Source: Sorex araneus
Lineage: Eukaryota > Chordata > Mammalia > Eulipotyphla > Soricidae
Length of the DNA stretch: 64,000 nucleotides
Direction: 5' to 3'
NCBI RefSeq assembly: GCF_027595985.1
Contig: NC_073303.1
Coordinates: 19,765,770 to 19,829,769 of the forward strand
In this document: in pieces, positions 9,684-19,604 of the stretch
How positions within the stretch are numbered: the stretch's first letter is position 1
Layout of the letters: each line of letters begins with the position of its first letter
Translations under genes and position numbers: made by a program
Notes under the pieces: model-generated
The model's database searches: none
What the model saw: only the letters and a program-made list of their open reading frames with translations
What the model was told of the DNA's origin: nothing

Positions 9684-10373
9684 AAAAAACCTATTTATTT
9701 ATTTATTTAAAAATTTTTTATTAGTGAATCATCATGAGATAAAGTTACAGACTTACAAACTTTTGTGCTTATGTTTCAGTCATACGATGGTCCAGTGCCC
9801 ATCCCTCCACCAGTACTCATTTTCCCCCAATGGTCCCAGCATCCCTCCCACGACACCCACCCCATCCTCCCCCCTCTGTGGCAGGGCATTTCCTTTTGCT
9901 CTCTCTCTCCTTTGGGGTGTTGTGGTTTGCAGTAGAGGTGTTAAGTGGCCATCATGTTCAGTCTGTAGTCTATTTTCAGCTCGCATATCCCATCCTGAAC
10001 GGGCCCTCCTAGCACCCTTTACTTGGTGGTTTCTTCTCTATCTGAGCTGCCTTTTCCCCCAGCATGCGAGGCCAGCTTCCAAGCTGTGGAGTAATCCTCC
10101 TGGTACTTATCTCTACTGTTTTTGGGTATTAATCTCCCATTCTACTACTTTATATTCCACAAATGAGTGCAATCTTTCTATGTCGGTCCCTCTCTTTCTG
10201 ATTCATTTCACGTAACATGATACTTTCCATGTTGATCCATCTATATACAAATTTCATGGCTCCATCTTTTCTAACAGCTGCATAGTATTTTATTGTGTAC
10301 ATGTACCAACGTTTTTTTTAACCAGTCATCTGTCCTCGGGCACTCGGGTTTTTCCCAGATTCTCTGGCTATTC
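9684..10373 (-). mobile_element. 5'-truncated L1 inserted in the PSMA3 pseudogene
   Basis: Antisense L1 end: 3' UTR with the G-rich block seen as CCCATCCTCCCCCCTCTGTG on this strand, then the ORF2 C-terminus with the peptide signature [24 protein letters not shown] at 9674-9683 and 10374-10383, taken from the PSMA3 codons. It is 5'-truncated just upstream of that motif. Confidence 0.92.
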
Positions 10374-10901
10374 AAACAACTTTTTAATGTTGATTGGCAA
10401 GTTGGAATGCCAGTAGCAGGTTTGTTGGAAGATGTGCATTCTTTAGCAGACATTGCAAGAGAAGAAGCTTCCATTTTAAGCTCTAACTTCGGCTTTAACA
10501 TTCCACCCAAACCTCTTGCAGACAGAGTTGTCATATATGTACATGCATATACACTCTACAGTGCAGTTCAACCTTGTGGCTGCAGTTCTATGCTCGGTTC
10601 TTAGAGTGTGAATGATGGAACACAACTTTATAATGATTGCCCCATCGAGTGTTTCATATGGTTATTGGGATTGTACTATGGGCAAGCTGCAAAGACAGAA
10701 ATAGAAAAGCTTCAGATGAAAGAAATGACCTGTTGGGATGTTGTTAAAGAAGTTGCAAAAATAATTTATATAATCTATGAAAAATTTGAGGATCAAGCTT
10801 TTGAATTAGAGCTCAGCAAGGTTGGTGAATTAACTCAAGAAACACATGAGATTGTCCTTAAAGATATAAGAGAAGAAGCAGAAAAATATGCTTAGGAGTT
10901 G

Positions 10902-10975
10902 TTTTTTTTTTCTTTTATTAATTCACCATGTGGAAAGTTACAAAGCGTTCAGGTTAAAGTCTCAGTTATACAATG
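10902..10975 (-). mobile_element. Very short L1 3' end in the PSMA3 pseudogene
   Basis: Only about 70 bp of the L1 3' terminus with its T-run (antisense): CACCATGTGGAAAGTTACAA, CAGTTATACAAT. A 19-bp TSD AAAATATGCTTAGGAGTTG lies at 10883-10901 and 10976-10994. The 3' end belongs to the same subfamily as 51506-52323, distinct from the L1 at 9684-10373. Confidence 0.93.
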
Positions 10976-11217
10976 AAAATATGCTTAGGAGTTGTTGAAA
11001 GAAGAAGATGAATCAGATGCTGATAATATGTAACATTTACTACAGCACCTCTTGAATTTCTAGTAACCATCCCATGTAACTATGTTTAGCCCTGTGTATT
11101 ATTATTTACTCATCATCCAATTTTCATTATTTTTTTTGTCTTGTAATGAAAAAATTAGTTGCATTTTTCCTTAAATGCATATCCTATTGGTATCACATCC
11201 AAGAAACCATTGTTTAG

Positions 11218-11335
11218 TGCTTAAAGTGATAAGCATATCCTTTGCATGTTGAAGCCCTGGGCTCAGTCTCAGGTATCCTAAGCACTATCGGGTACGACCT
11301 TGTATCAGACTGTCTTGAGTACTACAGTTTTCTAA
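11218..11335 (+). mobile_element. Old tRNA-SINE remnant
   Basis: CTTTGCATGTTGAAGCCCTG, GGCTCAGTCTCAGGTATCC and a degraded body recall the shared SINE head. Strongly diverged. Confidence 0.4.
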
Positions 11336-11782
11336 AGTGAATTTGTATCCTAACGTCAAAATGTACACTGCAGATGACAAGTGCAACTATGTCTATTTTG
11401 TCAAGATTATTTGGTCATTCTAGGTTCCTTGAATTTCAGGACTAAAGTTAAGATTAGATTGTCAATATCTGCAAAGTAGTGCACTAAGGTTTTGTCAGAG
11501 AGTTGCATCGAATCTTTAGACTCATTAGAGGAGTATAGTTATCCTAGTAATATCAAGTCTTCTGTTTCATAAACATAGGACACCTTTCTGTTATTCAGGT
11601 CTTATTTAATTTCAACAATGCTTTGCATGGGGGTATGGTGCCACCAGCAGGTCAACCTGTACCTGTGAGGTGAGTGCATCAGCAACCTGATGGTGCCTTC
11701 AGGCTGATACCCCAAGATTGCCGCTGTGCCTTTAGCTGGACTCGACAACTTAGGGCCAAGTTTGTCAAGAAATTAAACAGTC
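11336..11782. other. Unique sequence, no gene seen
   Basis: No repeat, RNA or coding signal recognised. Confidence 0.4.
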
Positions 11783-12040
11783 AAAAGTTAGGTATGTGGG
11801 ACACACACCCACAAACCACCTCTGGCTTAGCTCATTTATTGGCCTTATTTCAGAGTCCCATAAATGAATCTTGAAAGAGATCAAAAGTTGAGTCAATCTT
11901 GGACCTGCACATGGCTGAACAGATGGGGGTAAATTGGAGAGGGGTGGGTTGGCCAGGGGCCCACCCGAGCAGAGCCCCCAGCAGCTGCTTGTTTTCACAA
12001 TCCAAAATCGCCACCATACCCCACCATACCACACCCGGGT

Positions 12041-12318
12041 CTGATGGTGGAGCCCCACGTTGGGCGCCATATGTTGCAACAATGTTGCAGTAAGGTTTAA
12101 CTTGACAGTCTGAGGCATTTAAGACATACTCCCGAAAGAAATATTAATTTTTTGGGAGGATCACATAACTGTCTCCGGAAGATTTTGTGTTGTAGCCTGC
12201 CGGAGAGCAGCCTGTTCAGCCCCTTTTTATTAACTAGGTTAATGTTTTAACCAATGATATTCAGCCACATAGGCAGAATATGCAAATTAACTTAGTCAAC
12301 GGAAACAGTATCAAAGTC
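12041..12318 (-). mobile_element. ERV (beta-type) 5' LTR fragment with leader
   Basis: On the minus strand a polyadenylation signal AATAAAA (around 12226-12231) is followed by about 160 bp of R-U5 ending in GCAACA at 12072, then 2 bases, then a primer-binding site. The plus strand therefore begins TGTTGCAACAATG, the canonical LTR end. U3 is short (to about 12318) and probably truncated. The element sits inside an L1 3' UTR. No viral coding sequence remains. Confidence 0.7.
12052..12069 (-). other. Retroviral primer-binding site, tRNA-Lys type
   Basis: On the minus strand the 18 bases TGGCGCCCAACGTGGGGC match exactly the primer-binding site complementary to tRNA-Lys(1,2), used by beta-type retroviruses. 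It lies 2 bases past the LTR end, the usual spacing. Confidence 0.85.
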
Positions 12319-13026
12319 AGTTACTACCATCTCAGGATGAACCTCACCAAGATATAATCTGCTGAAAATTCGGTATGCGGGTTTTGTGATGGAAATCTCC
12401 AGGATTTCTTGGGGACAGGATGGGTAAGAATAATGTAAGTACTCCCTGTGCTTCCAGAAGCCTCAGCAGTCGCATCCACACCCCAAAGCAGCCACCCAAT
12501 TGAAAAACTACTCCAGCCTTACCGTCCTGATAAAATTGCTGAATGCCTGAACAAACACCATGACCTCTTAGCACCTGTATTGCAAACCAAAATGCACAAA
12601 AGGAAAAGGAGAGAGAGAGAGAGAGAGAGCAAGAAGGAAAGTGCCTCCCATAGAGGGAGGCTGGGGGTGGAGGGGTGGGGTTTTGGGGGATGATGGGAGG
12701 GAAACAGGGACCACTGGTGGTAGGAAATGTACCACTGGTGGAGGGATGGACAAATGTACAATGGTGCTGGATTATTGTATGACTGAAACCCAATTATGAA
12801 AAGCTTTGTAATGGTCTATCTCATGGATATTCAATTAAAAAATTAAAAACAAATTTTAAAAGTAATGTGGAATTCATGCCAATTTAATCAGCTTAATTAA
12901 TGGCTGAATAGATAGCAGTACTCTTACATAAAAAAAAACACCCAATGCTTTGCAGTTTTAGAATATGGATTTTATCCTTTCCTGCTTAAATTTTTATTAT
13001 ATTTTATTATTTTAAATGTTACTATG

Positions 13027-13208
13027 GGGGCTATATGGGTAGGGCGTTTGCCTTACACGTGGCGGATGTGGGTTTGATTCCCAGAATCCCATATAGTCCC
13101 CCAAGTACCACCAGGAGGAATTTCTGAGTGCAAAGCCAGGAGTAACTAACTCCTAGGCATCATTGGGTGTGACCTAAAAAGCACAAAAAAATAAAATAAA
13201 TAAATAAA
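13027..13208 (+). mobile_element. SOR (type A) SINE
   Basis: Head shortened at its 5' end (GGGGCTATATGGGTAGGGCG), body and tail AAATAAATAAATAAAC. TSD AAATGTTACTATG / AAATGTTACTGTG at 13014-13026 and 13210-13222. Confidence 0.92.
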
Positions 13209-13229
13209 CAAATGTTACTGTGAGGAATT

Positions 13230-13395
13230 TGTTTCTGTTTTTGTTTGTGGGCCATACTCAGCAGTGCTCAGAACTTAATCCTAGCTGTGCACTCAGGAGT
13301 CACTCTCAGGGACCATAAGTGTACCAGGAATCCCAGGTCACGTGTACAAGGCCAGTGCCCCACATGCTGTACTAGCTATTGCTATGGTCCTGAAG
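13230..13395 (-). mobile_element. Diverged SOR-like SINE
   Basis: Antisense: GTGGGCCATACTCAGCAGTG, GCTCAGAACTTAATCC, TGTGCACTCAGGAGTCACTC and the damaged head TGTACTAGCTATTGCTATGG. Confidence 0.75.
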
Positions 13396-13415
13396 AAATT
13401 CTTTTCATTTTATTT

Positions 13416-13562
13416 TTGTGGGATTGGAATAGTACAGAGGGCATTTGCCTTGCATGCGGCCAGCCCAGGTTTGATCCCTGGCACCCCATATGATTCTCTG
13501 TGTCCTACTAGGAGTAAACCCTGAGCATCACTGGCTATGGTCTCCCAACAAAACAAAACAAA
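13416..13562 (+). mobile_element. SOR-like SINE
   Basis: Sense: GGAATAGTACAGAGGGCATT, CTTGCATGCGGCCAGCCCAG, GATCCCTGGCACCCCATATG and the tail (AAAC)n. Part of the body is deleted. Confidence 0.8.
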
Positions 13563-13699
13563 ATTTACTTTTGCCTTATTCATTGTACCAAATGGAAAAG
13601 CAATATTTTTGTATATTTATCTTTTCTTAAAAATAATGTACACACTCCCACCGTTATCAAATGTGATTTGTTAGTTTATTTTCCCCTTTTCTGTGATGG

Positions 13700-14020
13700 C
13701 TGAGGATTATACACGTGCTTGGTTATGGTGCTGGCATATAATTTGGTTGTAGTGCTCTTTGGGGTTCACACATGAATTGCAGGAATCCTACCTTTGGCCG
13801 TGGTGCTCACCAGGGGTCACACCCTCAGCTCGTACACACCTGGTGGTGATTCAACCAGAAACGACTTGTGGGGACCAGGATCCTAGAGGGCAGAGACACA
13901 AACAGGAGTGTTGGGACCTTGATCAGCGTATGTGACAGCACCAAGGGTGACAGCATCAGTCTCATTCACATGGCAGGTGCTCTAAGCCACTGAATTATCG
14001 CCCCCCCCCCCCCCCCCCGC
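13700..14020 (-). mobile_element. Old long-body SINE ending in poly-C
   Basis: Antisense tRNA-like end (CATGGCAGGTGCTCTAAGCCACTGAATTATCG in pieces) preceded by a longer body than SOR, with GTGGTGCTCACCAGGGGTCA and GTACACACCTGGTGGTGATT. An 18-base C-run (14001-14018) replaces the expected CCAGCCC. Similar architecture occurs at 28230-28620. Confidence 0.5.
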
Positions 14021-14470
14021 CCAGATCCTCAGGATCAAAGATCCTTGATCCCGAGACTTTGCTGAATTCCCGAATTGATCTTAGCAGTTTCTTAGAGGAT
14101 TCCTTAGACTTTTCTATAAGTTCATATCACCTGAAAACGGAGAGAATTTAACCTTGTCCCAGCAAGCCTGGATTTCATGGTTTAAGTCTAGCCTAGTTTC
14201 CCTGGCCCAGGCCTGACTTTTGTATCTCGGAGACCCAAGGAGCTTAATTTTTGTTATCAGCCATCAGAGAATGAATGAAACACTCTGGCTCCTTTAATCG
14301 GGAAGTTCATTAACTAATTCCTTTTGCTTTCTTTCTTTTTGAGGTTATTAAAAACCTAGCACAGTACATCCTACTGATTTATCTTAAGAACCATTTTTAT
14401 TGCGGTTCCAGGAATTATAATACTGTTAATCATACTTTTAATGGACTTTATTATTTCTCTTTTCCTTGCG
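14021..14470. other. Unique AT-rich sequence
   Basis: No repeat or coding signal recognised. Several TAAT-type homeodomain cores; possible conserved non-coding DNA, unproven. Confidence 0.35.
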
Positions 14471-14689
14471 GTGGGAAATGGGGGGAGGGGAATCTTCCAA
14501 ACCATGTTCAGGGGACACCTGGAACTACATCTTGTGCCACTCCGTCAACCAGGCACTGAGAGCATTCAGACTCAATGCTTAAGCCCAGTGGGTGCCGAGT
14601 GCTGCCAGAGCCGGAGATTGAGTTCAGATCTCTGCCTGCACATGCAAGGCACATTCCCTTAGCATCACCGAGCTATCGCCCCAGCCCCT
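14471..14689 (-). mobile_element. Old tRNA-SINE
   Basis: Antisense head well preserved (CACATGCAAGGCACATTCCC, ACCGAGCTATCGCCCCAGCC), body diverged (TTCAGGGGACACCTGGAACT). An older relative of SOR. Confidence 0.7.
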
Positions 14690-16135
14690 GGCAGTTAACC
14701 GTTAGTATTCAGCCTGAGAACCAAATCAAGAGCTCTGATGCTTTCCAGGGTGTATTTCAGCAGAATAGTCTAGTCTTTAGCACTCACTGGGAATGAGGCT
14801 GGCCAGGTTCCTACTCTGCCCCCAGACGGGGTGTGAGGGCATGAGCAAAGACAGAGAAGGGCAATCGTTTTTAGACCTGAAACCCTTTTTTTGCCAGGGG
14901 CCTCTGCTATTAGGACTTCAGTCACAGAGGGTTATGGAAGAATGCACAGAGGAAGAAATTGAGGTTCACACACAGTACAATAGCCGTGGCCTGGACAAAC
15001 CTCCCAGGTCCCGCCCACTGTCCAACTGCCCATTATGGGCTGAAGCAGAAAAGAATATCACTGCCTTCTCAGCCTGCCAACCAAGTAAGCTGTTTCCCTT
15101 TTTTCAGACTCAGAGTCAACACATTCTGTAAGCTATCCTAATTAATAAGGACCTCACAGTCAGGCATGTTTCTTTCTGCTGCTTTTAAGTATTCTGAGCC
15201 TCTAGTCTTGCAGAGAGATCCCTGAGTCGGTACAGATTTGTGGCTATTCGCAAACATGGTGGAAACAGCCCCTTCTCTCTCTGGAGGCAACGTCATGACC
15301 CCCAGGAGTTCAGAAATGAGTTGAAATAAACATCTTGGTCCATGGGCAAACGGTGCCCAGCAGGCTTTGTGTGGGAGCCTGCAAAGGTGGAAGAGCTATT
15401 CAAAGGCTGCCAGAGTCGAGAATAAACTGGCTTTGATGAGGCTTATGGACAAGATCCAGTTCTGAGCAAAACCCATGCCCAACCTCCCCTAAAGTGCGCC
15501 ATTGAGGAAACGTCTTGAAAATAAGTTGAATGACATGGGGAGCAACATTGGTAGAATGGCTTTAATGAGCCAAAAAATGTGGCTTCCAATGCCCCTGTCT
15601 CCCAGGCCCAAGGCTGGCCTTGCCAGCAGATGTGAAATCTGTTCACTGGAGCAAACTCGGAGAGACAAGAAGCGATGCTTATGCAAACTCTGCGCCAGGG
15701 AGTCATATTCACATTCAAGGCCAGAAAATGTGCTCACTGTGAGGAAAGATTTGTCTGAGCTGAAGGGGAATTGTTCATAGCTCTGAATGCAGGAGAGGAT
15801 TGGGGCGGGGGAGGGGAGGGCGGCTGGGTGCAGAAGGAACTTCTCCCAGATCTCGGGCAGGGAGAGTTTTTGGCTGGTCTTGCTGTTGCCTCTGGGGGGG
15901 TGGAGGTGGGAGCTGTGTATTGTACAGCCTGCTTATTCCGGGGCTGATTATCCCTTTCACGGATTCACTGACCTTGAGCCTCTCCTTTCGAAGGGCTTCC
16001 TGACTTTTGATGAAGTAGTTGCTCAGCTGATACCAGAGAGCAGAAAGAATAAAAATAAGTTGAGTACACGCTAGCAATGCCCGTGAACTCTGATGGGGAA
16101 AGGGGGCAGGGTCTCTGAGAGGATTTCTTTATTAT
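14690..16135. other. Unique sequence, no gene recognised
   Basis: About 1.4 kb without recognised repeats. Open frames of 80-112 codons on both strands (for example 15775-16077 minus) show no known domain. Could hold conserved non-coding DNA. Confidence 0.4.
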
Positions 16136-16136
16136 T

Positions 16137-16309
16137 CTCTTTTGGGTTTGGGGCCTCGACGGGCGCTGTTCTGGGATGACACTGGGCTCTATGCTCAGGG
16201 GTCACTCCAGGTGGTGCTCAGGGGACCATATAGGATGCTTAAGGATCCAATTAGTGTTGGCTGCGTGCAAGGCAAGCGCCTTACCTGCTGTACTATCCTT
16301 CTGATCCTG
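16137..16309 (-). mobile_element. Diverged SOR (type A) SINE
   Basis: Antisense: CTCTATGCTCAGGGGTCACT, GGTGGTGCTCAGGGGACCAT, GCGTGCAAGGCAAGCGCCTT and TGTACTATCCTTCTGATCC. Confidence 0.85.
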
Positions 16310-17269
16310 AGGGGACTTCTCGCTCTGCATCCCAATTGACATCAGCACCCCTGAGCAGATGAAGGGAAGTTCGAGAAGGCAACGCTCAGGAGTGAAGATA
16401 GGGAAGGAGGCCAGCAAACAAGCCGGAGACACTGAAACGACACCCAGGCTCTGGGCAAGCTTGGCCTGGAGCTGCTTCTAAATTGTTGACAGGACACGGG
16501 CTCCATCCAGTGTCCCCCAAGCCACTACCTTGTGAGGATTACACGGAAGGCAAATAACACAAGCCCAGAGGGAAGGAGTGAAAGAAAGGAAGAAAAGAAA
16601 ACTGCAGAGCTTCTGACCCCAGCAGGGGAGTCCTAAAGCCCAAATCCCAGTATAGCCATGGAAATGCAAATGAACAGAATATTCTGCTGGAGAAGTTGAA
16701 ATTAACCGTTGGGGAAGAAAATGGGGGTCACCTAACATAAAGTTAGCAGCAGAAAGTCTTATGAGTTAAAAGAAGTCTCTTTAATCTCCCTTGAAAGGAA
16801 GGAACTCTTTTATATTAATATACTGAAGGTCCAGGATTGATGAACATCATCGCTTTGAATTGTAATCTCTTCATTAACTTCTCTCATCTCCTCTGTTAGT
16901 GGCCATTTATATTTTTAATTGATACAATGTCGATAATAAAATGACCGTGGTAAGAAAAAAAAAGTCGGTAATTAGGATTTTAAAATAATTCAAATTAGGC
17001 TTTGCAAAGATAATTCTTCCCTAGTCCCCTGGACGTCTTTTCCTGATTTTACCACTTTATTCAAAGTGAAAGCATTTTTATTGCAATTGAAATAGAGCAG
17101 GAATTACATTTTAGGTTTAAGTCTTTAACCTTAGCTCAAACTTTATTTTCTCCTGCACATACATGCCCCCCTCGGCTCCCCATTAAGAAACTTAAGACAT
17201 ATCTATGCTTCTGATCCAAATATCTTGAATATTTTTTAAGATTGGCAGAACACCCACCCCAAACCAGGT
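16310..17269. other. Unique sequence; AT-rich homeodomain-motif cluster 16740-17150
   Basis: No repeat recognised. The AT-rich half contains several TAATTG/CAATTA-type cores (AATTGATACA, GTCGGTAATTAGGA, TTGCAATTGAAAT), a composition common in conserved developmental enhancers. Conservation cannot be judged from one sequence. Confidence 0.35.
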
Positions 17270-17281
17270 TTGATTTAAATT

Positions 17282-17539
17282 GTTACCCAGTAGCACTGTA
17301 GCACGGTGGTCCTGTTGTTCATCGATTTGCTGGAGCGGGCACCAGTAATGTCTCCATTATGAGACTTCTTGTTACTGTTTTTGGCATATCGAATTTGCCA
17401 CGGGGAGCTTGCCAGGCTCTGCCATGGGGGCGGGATACTTTTGGTAGCTTGCCGGGCTCTCCTGAGGGACGGAGGAATCGAACCCATGTCGGCCATGTGC
17501 AAGGCAAAGGCCTTACCCGCTGTGCTATCACTCCACTCC
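17282..17539 (-). mobile_element. Type-B SINE, full length
   Basis: Antisense: CATCGATTTGCTGGAGCGGG, GTTACTGTTTTTGGCATATC, two GAGCTTGCC/TAGCTTGCC near-repeats, then the head ending TGTGCTATCACTCCACTCC. TSD TTGATTTAAAT / TTGATCTAAAT at 17270-17280 and 17540-17550. There is no A/T tail; degenerate TAGCACTGTAGCACGGTGG lies at the 3' side. Confidence 0.93.
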
Positions 17540-17550
17540 TTGATCTAAAT

Positions 17551-17988
17551 TAGAATCAGTAATCTCTGAACCTTCTTCTCCACACCCACTATCTTCCACC
17601 CCTTACATAGACTGTTAGGATGTTGCAAGAAATGACTTGTTTTACAACAATTACTGTCCTTTAACTTTTTTAGTCCCAGTTGACCAAAATTCTCATAACA
17701 TTTTTGAAACTTCTTCCCAAGAAGGATTCCCCAGACTCCCTAAAGCTATGCACTCTTTGCTGGGACCCTTGTCCCTGCCCTCCTCCCTCCCTTCCACCCC
17801 CCATGCAGATTGCCTTTGAGAGCTAAATCTCGAGAGGAGCCTGAAGAAGGATTTTGACAAATCCTTCTTTGTAGTTGACAAAAGGATTTCGGGATTGCCC
17901 AACTAGAAGGACAGAAGGGCAGGGGGAACTCCAGGGCAACAGAGGTACCCAGAGTGAAAATAAACACAAGGAAAGATTCACTTGCCAC
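17551..17988. other. Unique sequence, no gene seen
   Basis: No repeat or coding signal recognised between two type-B SINEs. Confidence 0.4.
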
Positions 17989-18234
17989 TTGTCACTTGTC
18001 ATCCCGTTGCTCATCGATTTGCTGCAGCAGGCACCAGCAACGTCTCCATTGTGAGACTTGCTATTACTGTTTGTGGCATATCGAATACGCCACGGGTAGC
18101 TTGCCAGGCTCTGCCATTCGGGTGAGATACTCTCCATAGCTTGTTAGGCTCTGGGAGAAGGGTGGAGGGATCGAACCCAGGTCGGCTGCGTGCAAGGCAA
18201 ATGCCCTACCCGCTGTGCTATCTATCACTCCAGC
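17989..18234 (-). mobile_element. Type-B SINE, full length
   Basis: Antisense copy with CATCCCGTTGCTCATCGATT, the type-B body and a head with a 4-base duplication (TGTGCTATCTATCACTCCAG). No TSD was recognised. Confidence 0.9.
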
Positions 18235-18864
18235 CAGAAGGAGGACCCCGAGGAAGCTGCTCCTCTAAGCAGCCACCCCAGCAGAGCCAACAATTATCTG
18301 AATAAATATGCCAGAGTCCAGCTGGGAGGAGAGAGTCTGAACTCAAAAGACCCCAGCGGGAGCTTCTCTGTGACAGAATCAGACGGGCACTTTCTCCTGC
18401 TGGCTTCCAGAACGGACTCTGCAGAGGGCATGTTTAGGAGGCCCTGGGGATGCTTCTCTCGGCCCAGCGGGATCACGAATATGTTTGTGAAACTCTTGCC
18501 AGCCTTTCCCCTCACTCCTAATAAACCCGGGGCTGCTCTTCCCTGCTGCGCAACAGGAGTGGTCACTCAAGTCCAGCTTGATGGCGTGGCACGCCGAAGC
18601 AGCCTGTGTTCAAGGGTTTGGCAAATCGAAAACCTTGTCAATCATTCTGAACCGATGGATTTATGTTACGGACTCTGTTCTTCGATGTTTCCCAAGATAA
18701 GAGCTAATGAATCAAGAGGAACTAGAGGTTGTACCTTGGAGTGTGTTGCTGTAGTGGGAGGGAAAATGTTCATAGAAATATTTCAGTTTTCAGTGACATC
18801 ACCACTTCACATTTCTATGGAAACCTTGTCTGAATGCGGAAATGCATGGTGGTGATGACTCAAA
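18235..18864. other. Unique sequence with a 221-codon chance frame
   Basis: A 221-codon plus-strand frame (18190-18855) starts inside the type-B SINE head and runs through this unique DNA. It has no recognisable domain, signal peptide or composition bias, so it is not called as a gene. Confidence 0.4.
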
Positions 18865-18875
18865 AGCTGCAAACA

Positions 18876-19028
18876 GGGGCCAGAGCCATAGCACAGTGGG
18901 GAGGGTGTTTGCCTTGCACGTGGCCCATCCAGGTTCAATCCCCAGCACACCATATGGTTCCCCAAGCACTGCCAGGAGTAATTCTTGAGTGCAGAGTCAG
19001 GAATAACCATTGAGCATCGGTGGGTGTG
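18876..19028 (+). mobile_element. SOR (type A) SINE lacking an A-tail
   Basis: Head GGGGCCAGAGCCATAGCACA, body CCATATGGTTCCCCAAGCAC to CATCGGTGGGTGTG, followed directly by the TSD AGCTGCAAACA (18865-18875, 19029-19039) with no poly(A). Confidence 0.9.
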
Positions 19029-19350
19029 AGCTGCAAACATGTCCTTACAGACGCCTTCCCAAATTGGGCTAGGATAGTAGCAAGAGGAAATAAACGGTGA
19101 ATAAAACAGGAAAGCAAAATTAAAAACACATGAATATACAGACAAAATTAGAAAGGTACTGTGCATTGTTAAGGGTAATACTAGTTGTAACATGTAACAG
19201 GGTTGGTTTCTTTCTCACCTGAGTAAATTGCAACGAGTGGACCAGTGGTGAAAATGGCTCTCTCAAGTGATGCTCTGGGAGTCCAGGCTCCTTCCCTTTC
19301 TTGACGTCCCCGAGTCCTAGTCTCTCAAATTCCTTTACTTCTAGACAATA

Positions 19351-19590
19351 GCACTTTCCTCCTGCTGTTCATCTATTTGCTCGAGCGGGCACCAGTAACA
19401 TCTCCATTGTGAGACTTGTTGTTACTGTTTTTGGCATATCGAATACGCCACGGGGAGCTTGCCAGGGTCTGCTGTGTGGGCGGGATACTCTTGGTAGCTT
19501 GTCGGACTCTCTGAGAGCGACAAAGGAATCGAACCCGGGTTGGCTGTGTGCAAGGCAAACACCCTATCCGCTGTGCTATTGCTCCAGTTC
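19351..19590 (-). mobile_element. Type-B SINE, full length
   Basis: Antisense: CATCTATTTGCTCGAGCGGG, the full type-B body, head ending GCTATTGCTCCAGTTC. TSD ACTTCTAGACAATA / ACTTGTAGACAATA at 19337-19350 and 19591-19604. No A/T tail. Confidence 0.94.
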
Positions 19591-19604
19591 ACTTGTAGAC
19601 AATA

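Larger units (their letters stand above)
9482..11175 (+). pseudogene. PSMA3: Processed pseudogene of proteasome subunit alpha type-3
   Basis: The parent PSMA3 is a subunit of the outer alpha ring of the 20S proteasome. An ATG at 9482 opens a frame whose start ([10 protein letters not shown]) and later blocks ([31 protein letters not shown]) match PSMA3 in order. After an L1 insertion (9684-10373) it resumes with [28 protein letters not shown]. An in-frame TAG replaces Tyr after MLGS (10600-10610), and two compensating frameshifts follow around 10630-10680. It then returns with [25 protein letters not shown] and [10 protein letters not shown] second L1 piece (10902-10975) splits the C-terminus. 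EEDES and the stop lie near 11010-11030, then a 3' UTR-like stretch to about 11175. There are no introns, which fits an L1-mediated retrocopy. The exact 5' start of the retrocopy is unclear. The sequence is non-functional. Confidence 0.94.
11783..12850 (+). mobile_element. L1 3' UTR and tail, split by an ERV LTR
   Basis: 11783-12040 and 12319-12850 are collinear with the L1 3' UTR at 4745-5250. Matching blocks are CCATAAATGAATCTTGAAAG, the GCCCCCAGCAGC block, then CTGAAAATTCGGTATGCGGG, CTCCAGGATTTCTTGGGGAC. The terminus has (GA)n, the GAGGCTGGGGGTGGAGG G-rich tract, ATTGTATGACTGAAACCCAA and an A-rich tail. The gap 12041-12318 is an antisense LTR. Confidence 0.7.

Noticed and set aside
9482..10895. 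PSMA3 as a working gene
   Set aside because: No introns, an in-frame stop, frameshifts and two L1 insertions. It is a processed pseudogene.
15775..16077. 100-codon minus-strand frame in unique DNA
   Set aside because: No domain recognised and no start or splice context; proline/glutamine-rich end typical of GC-rich chance frames.
18190..18855. 221-codon open frame, the longest on the plus strand
   Set aside because: It starts in the antisense head of a type-B SINE, has no recognisable domain, and no promoter or splice evidence. Likely chance.
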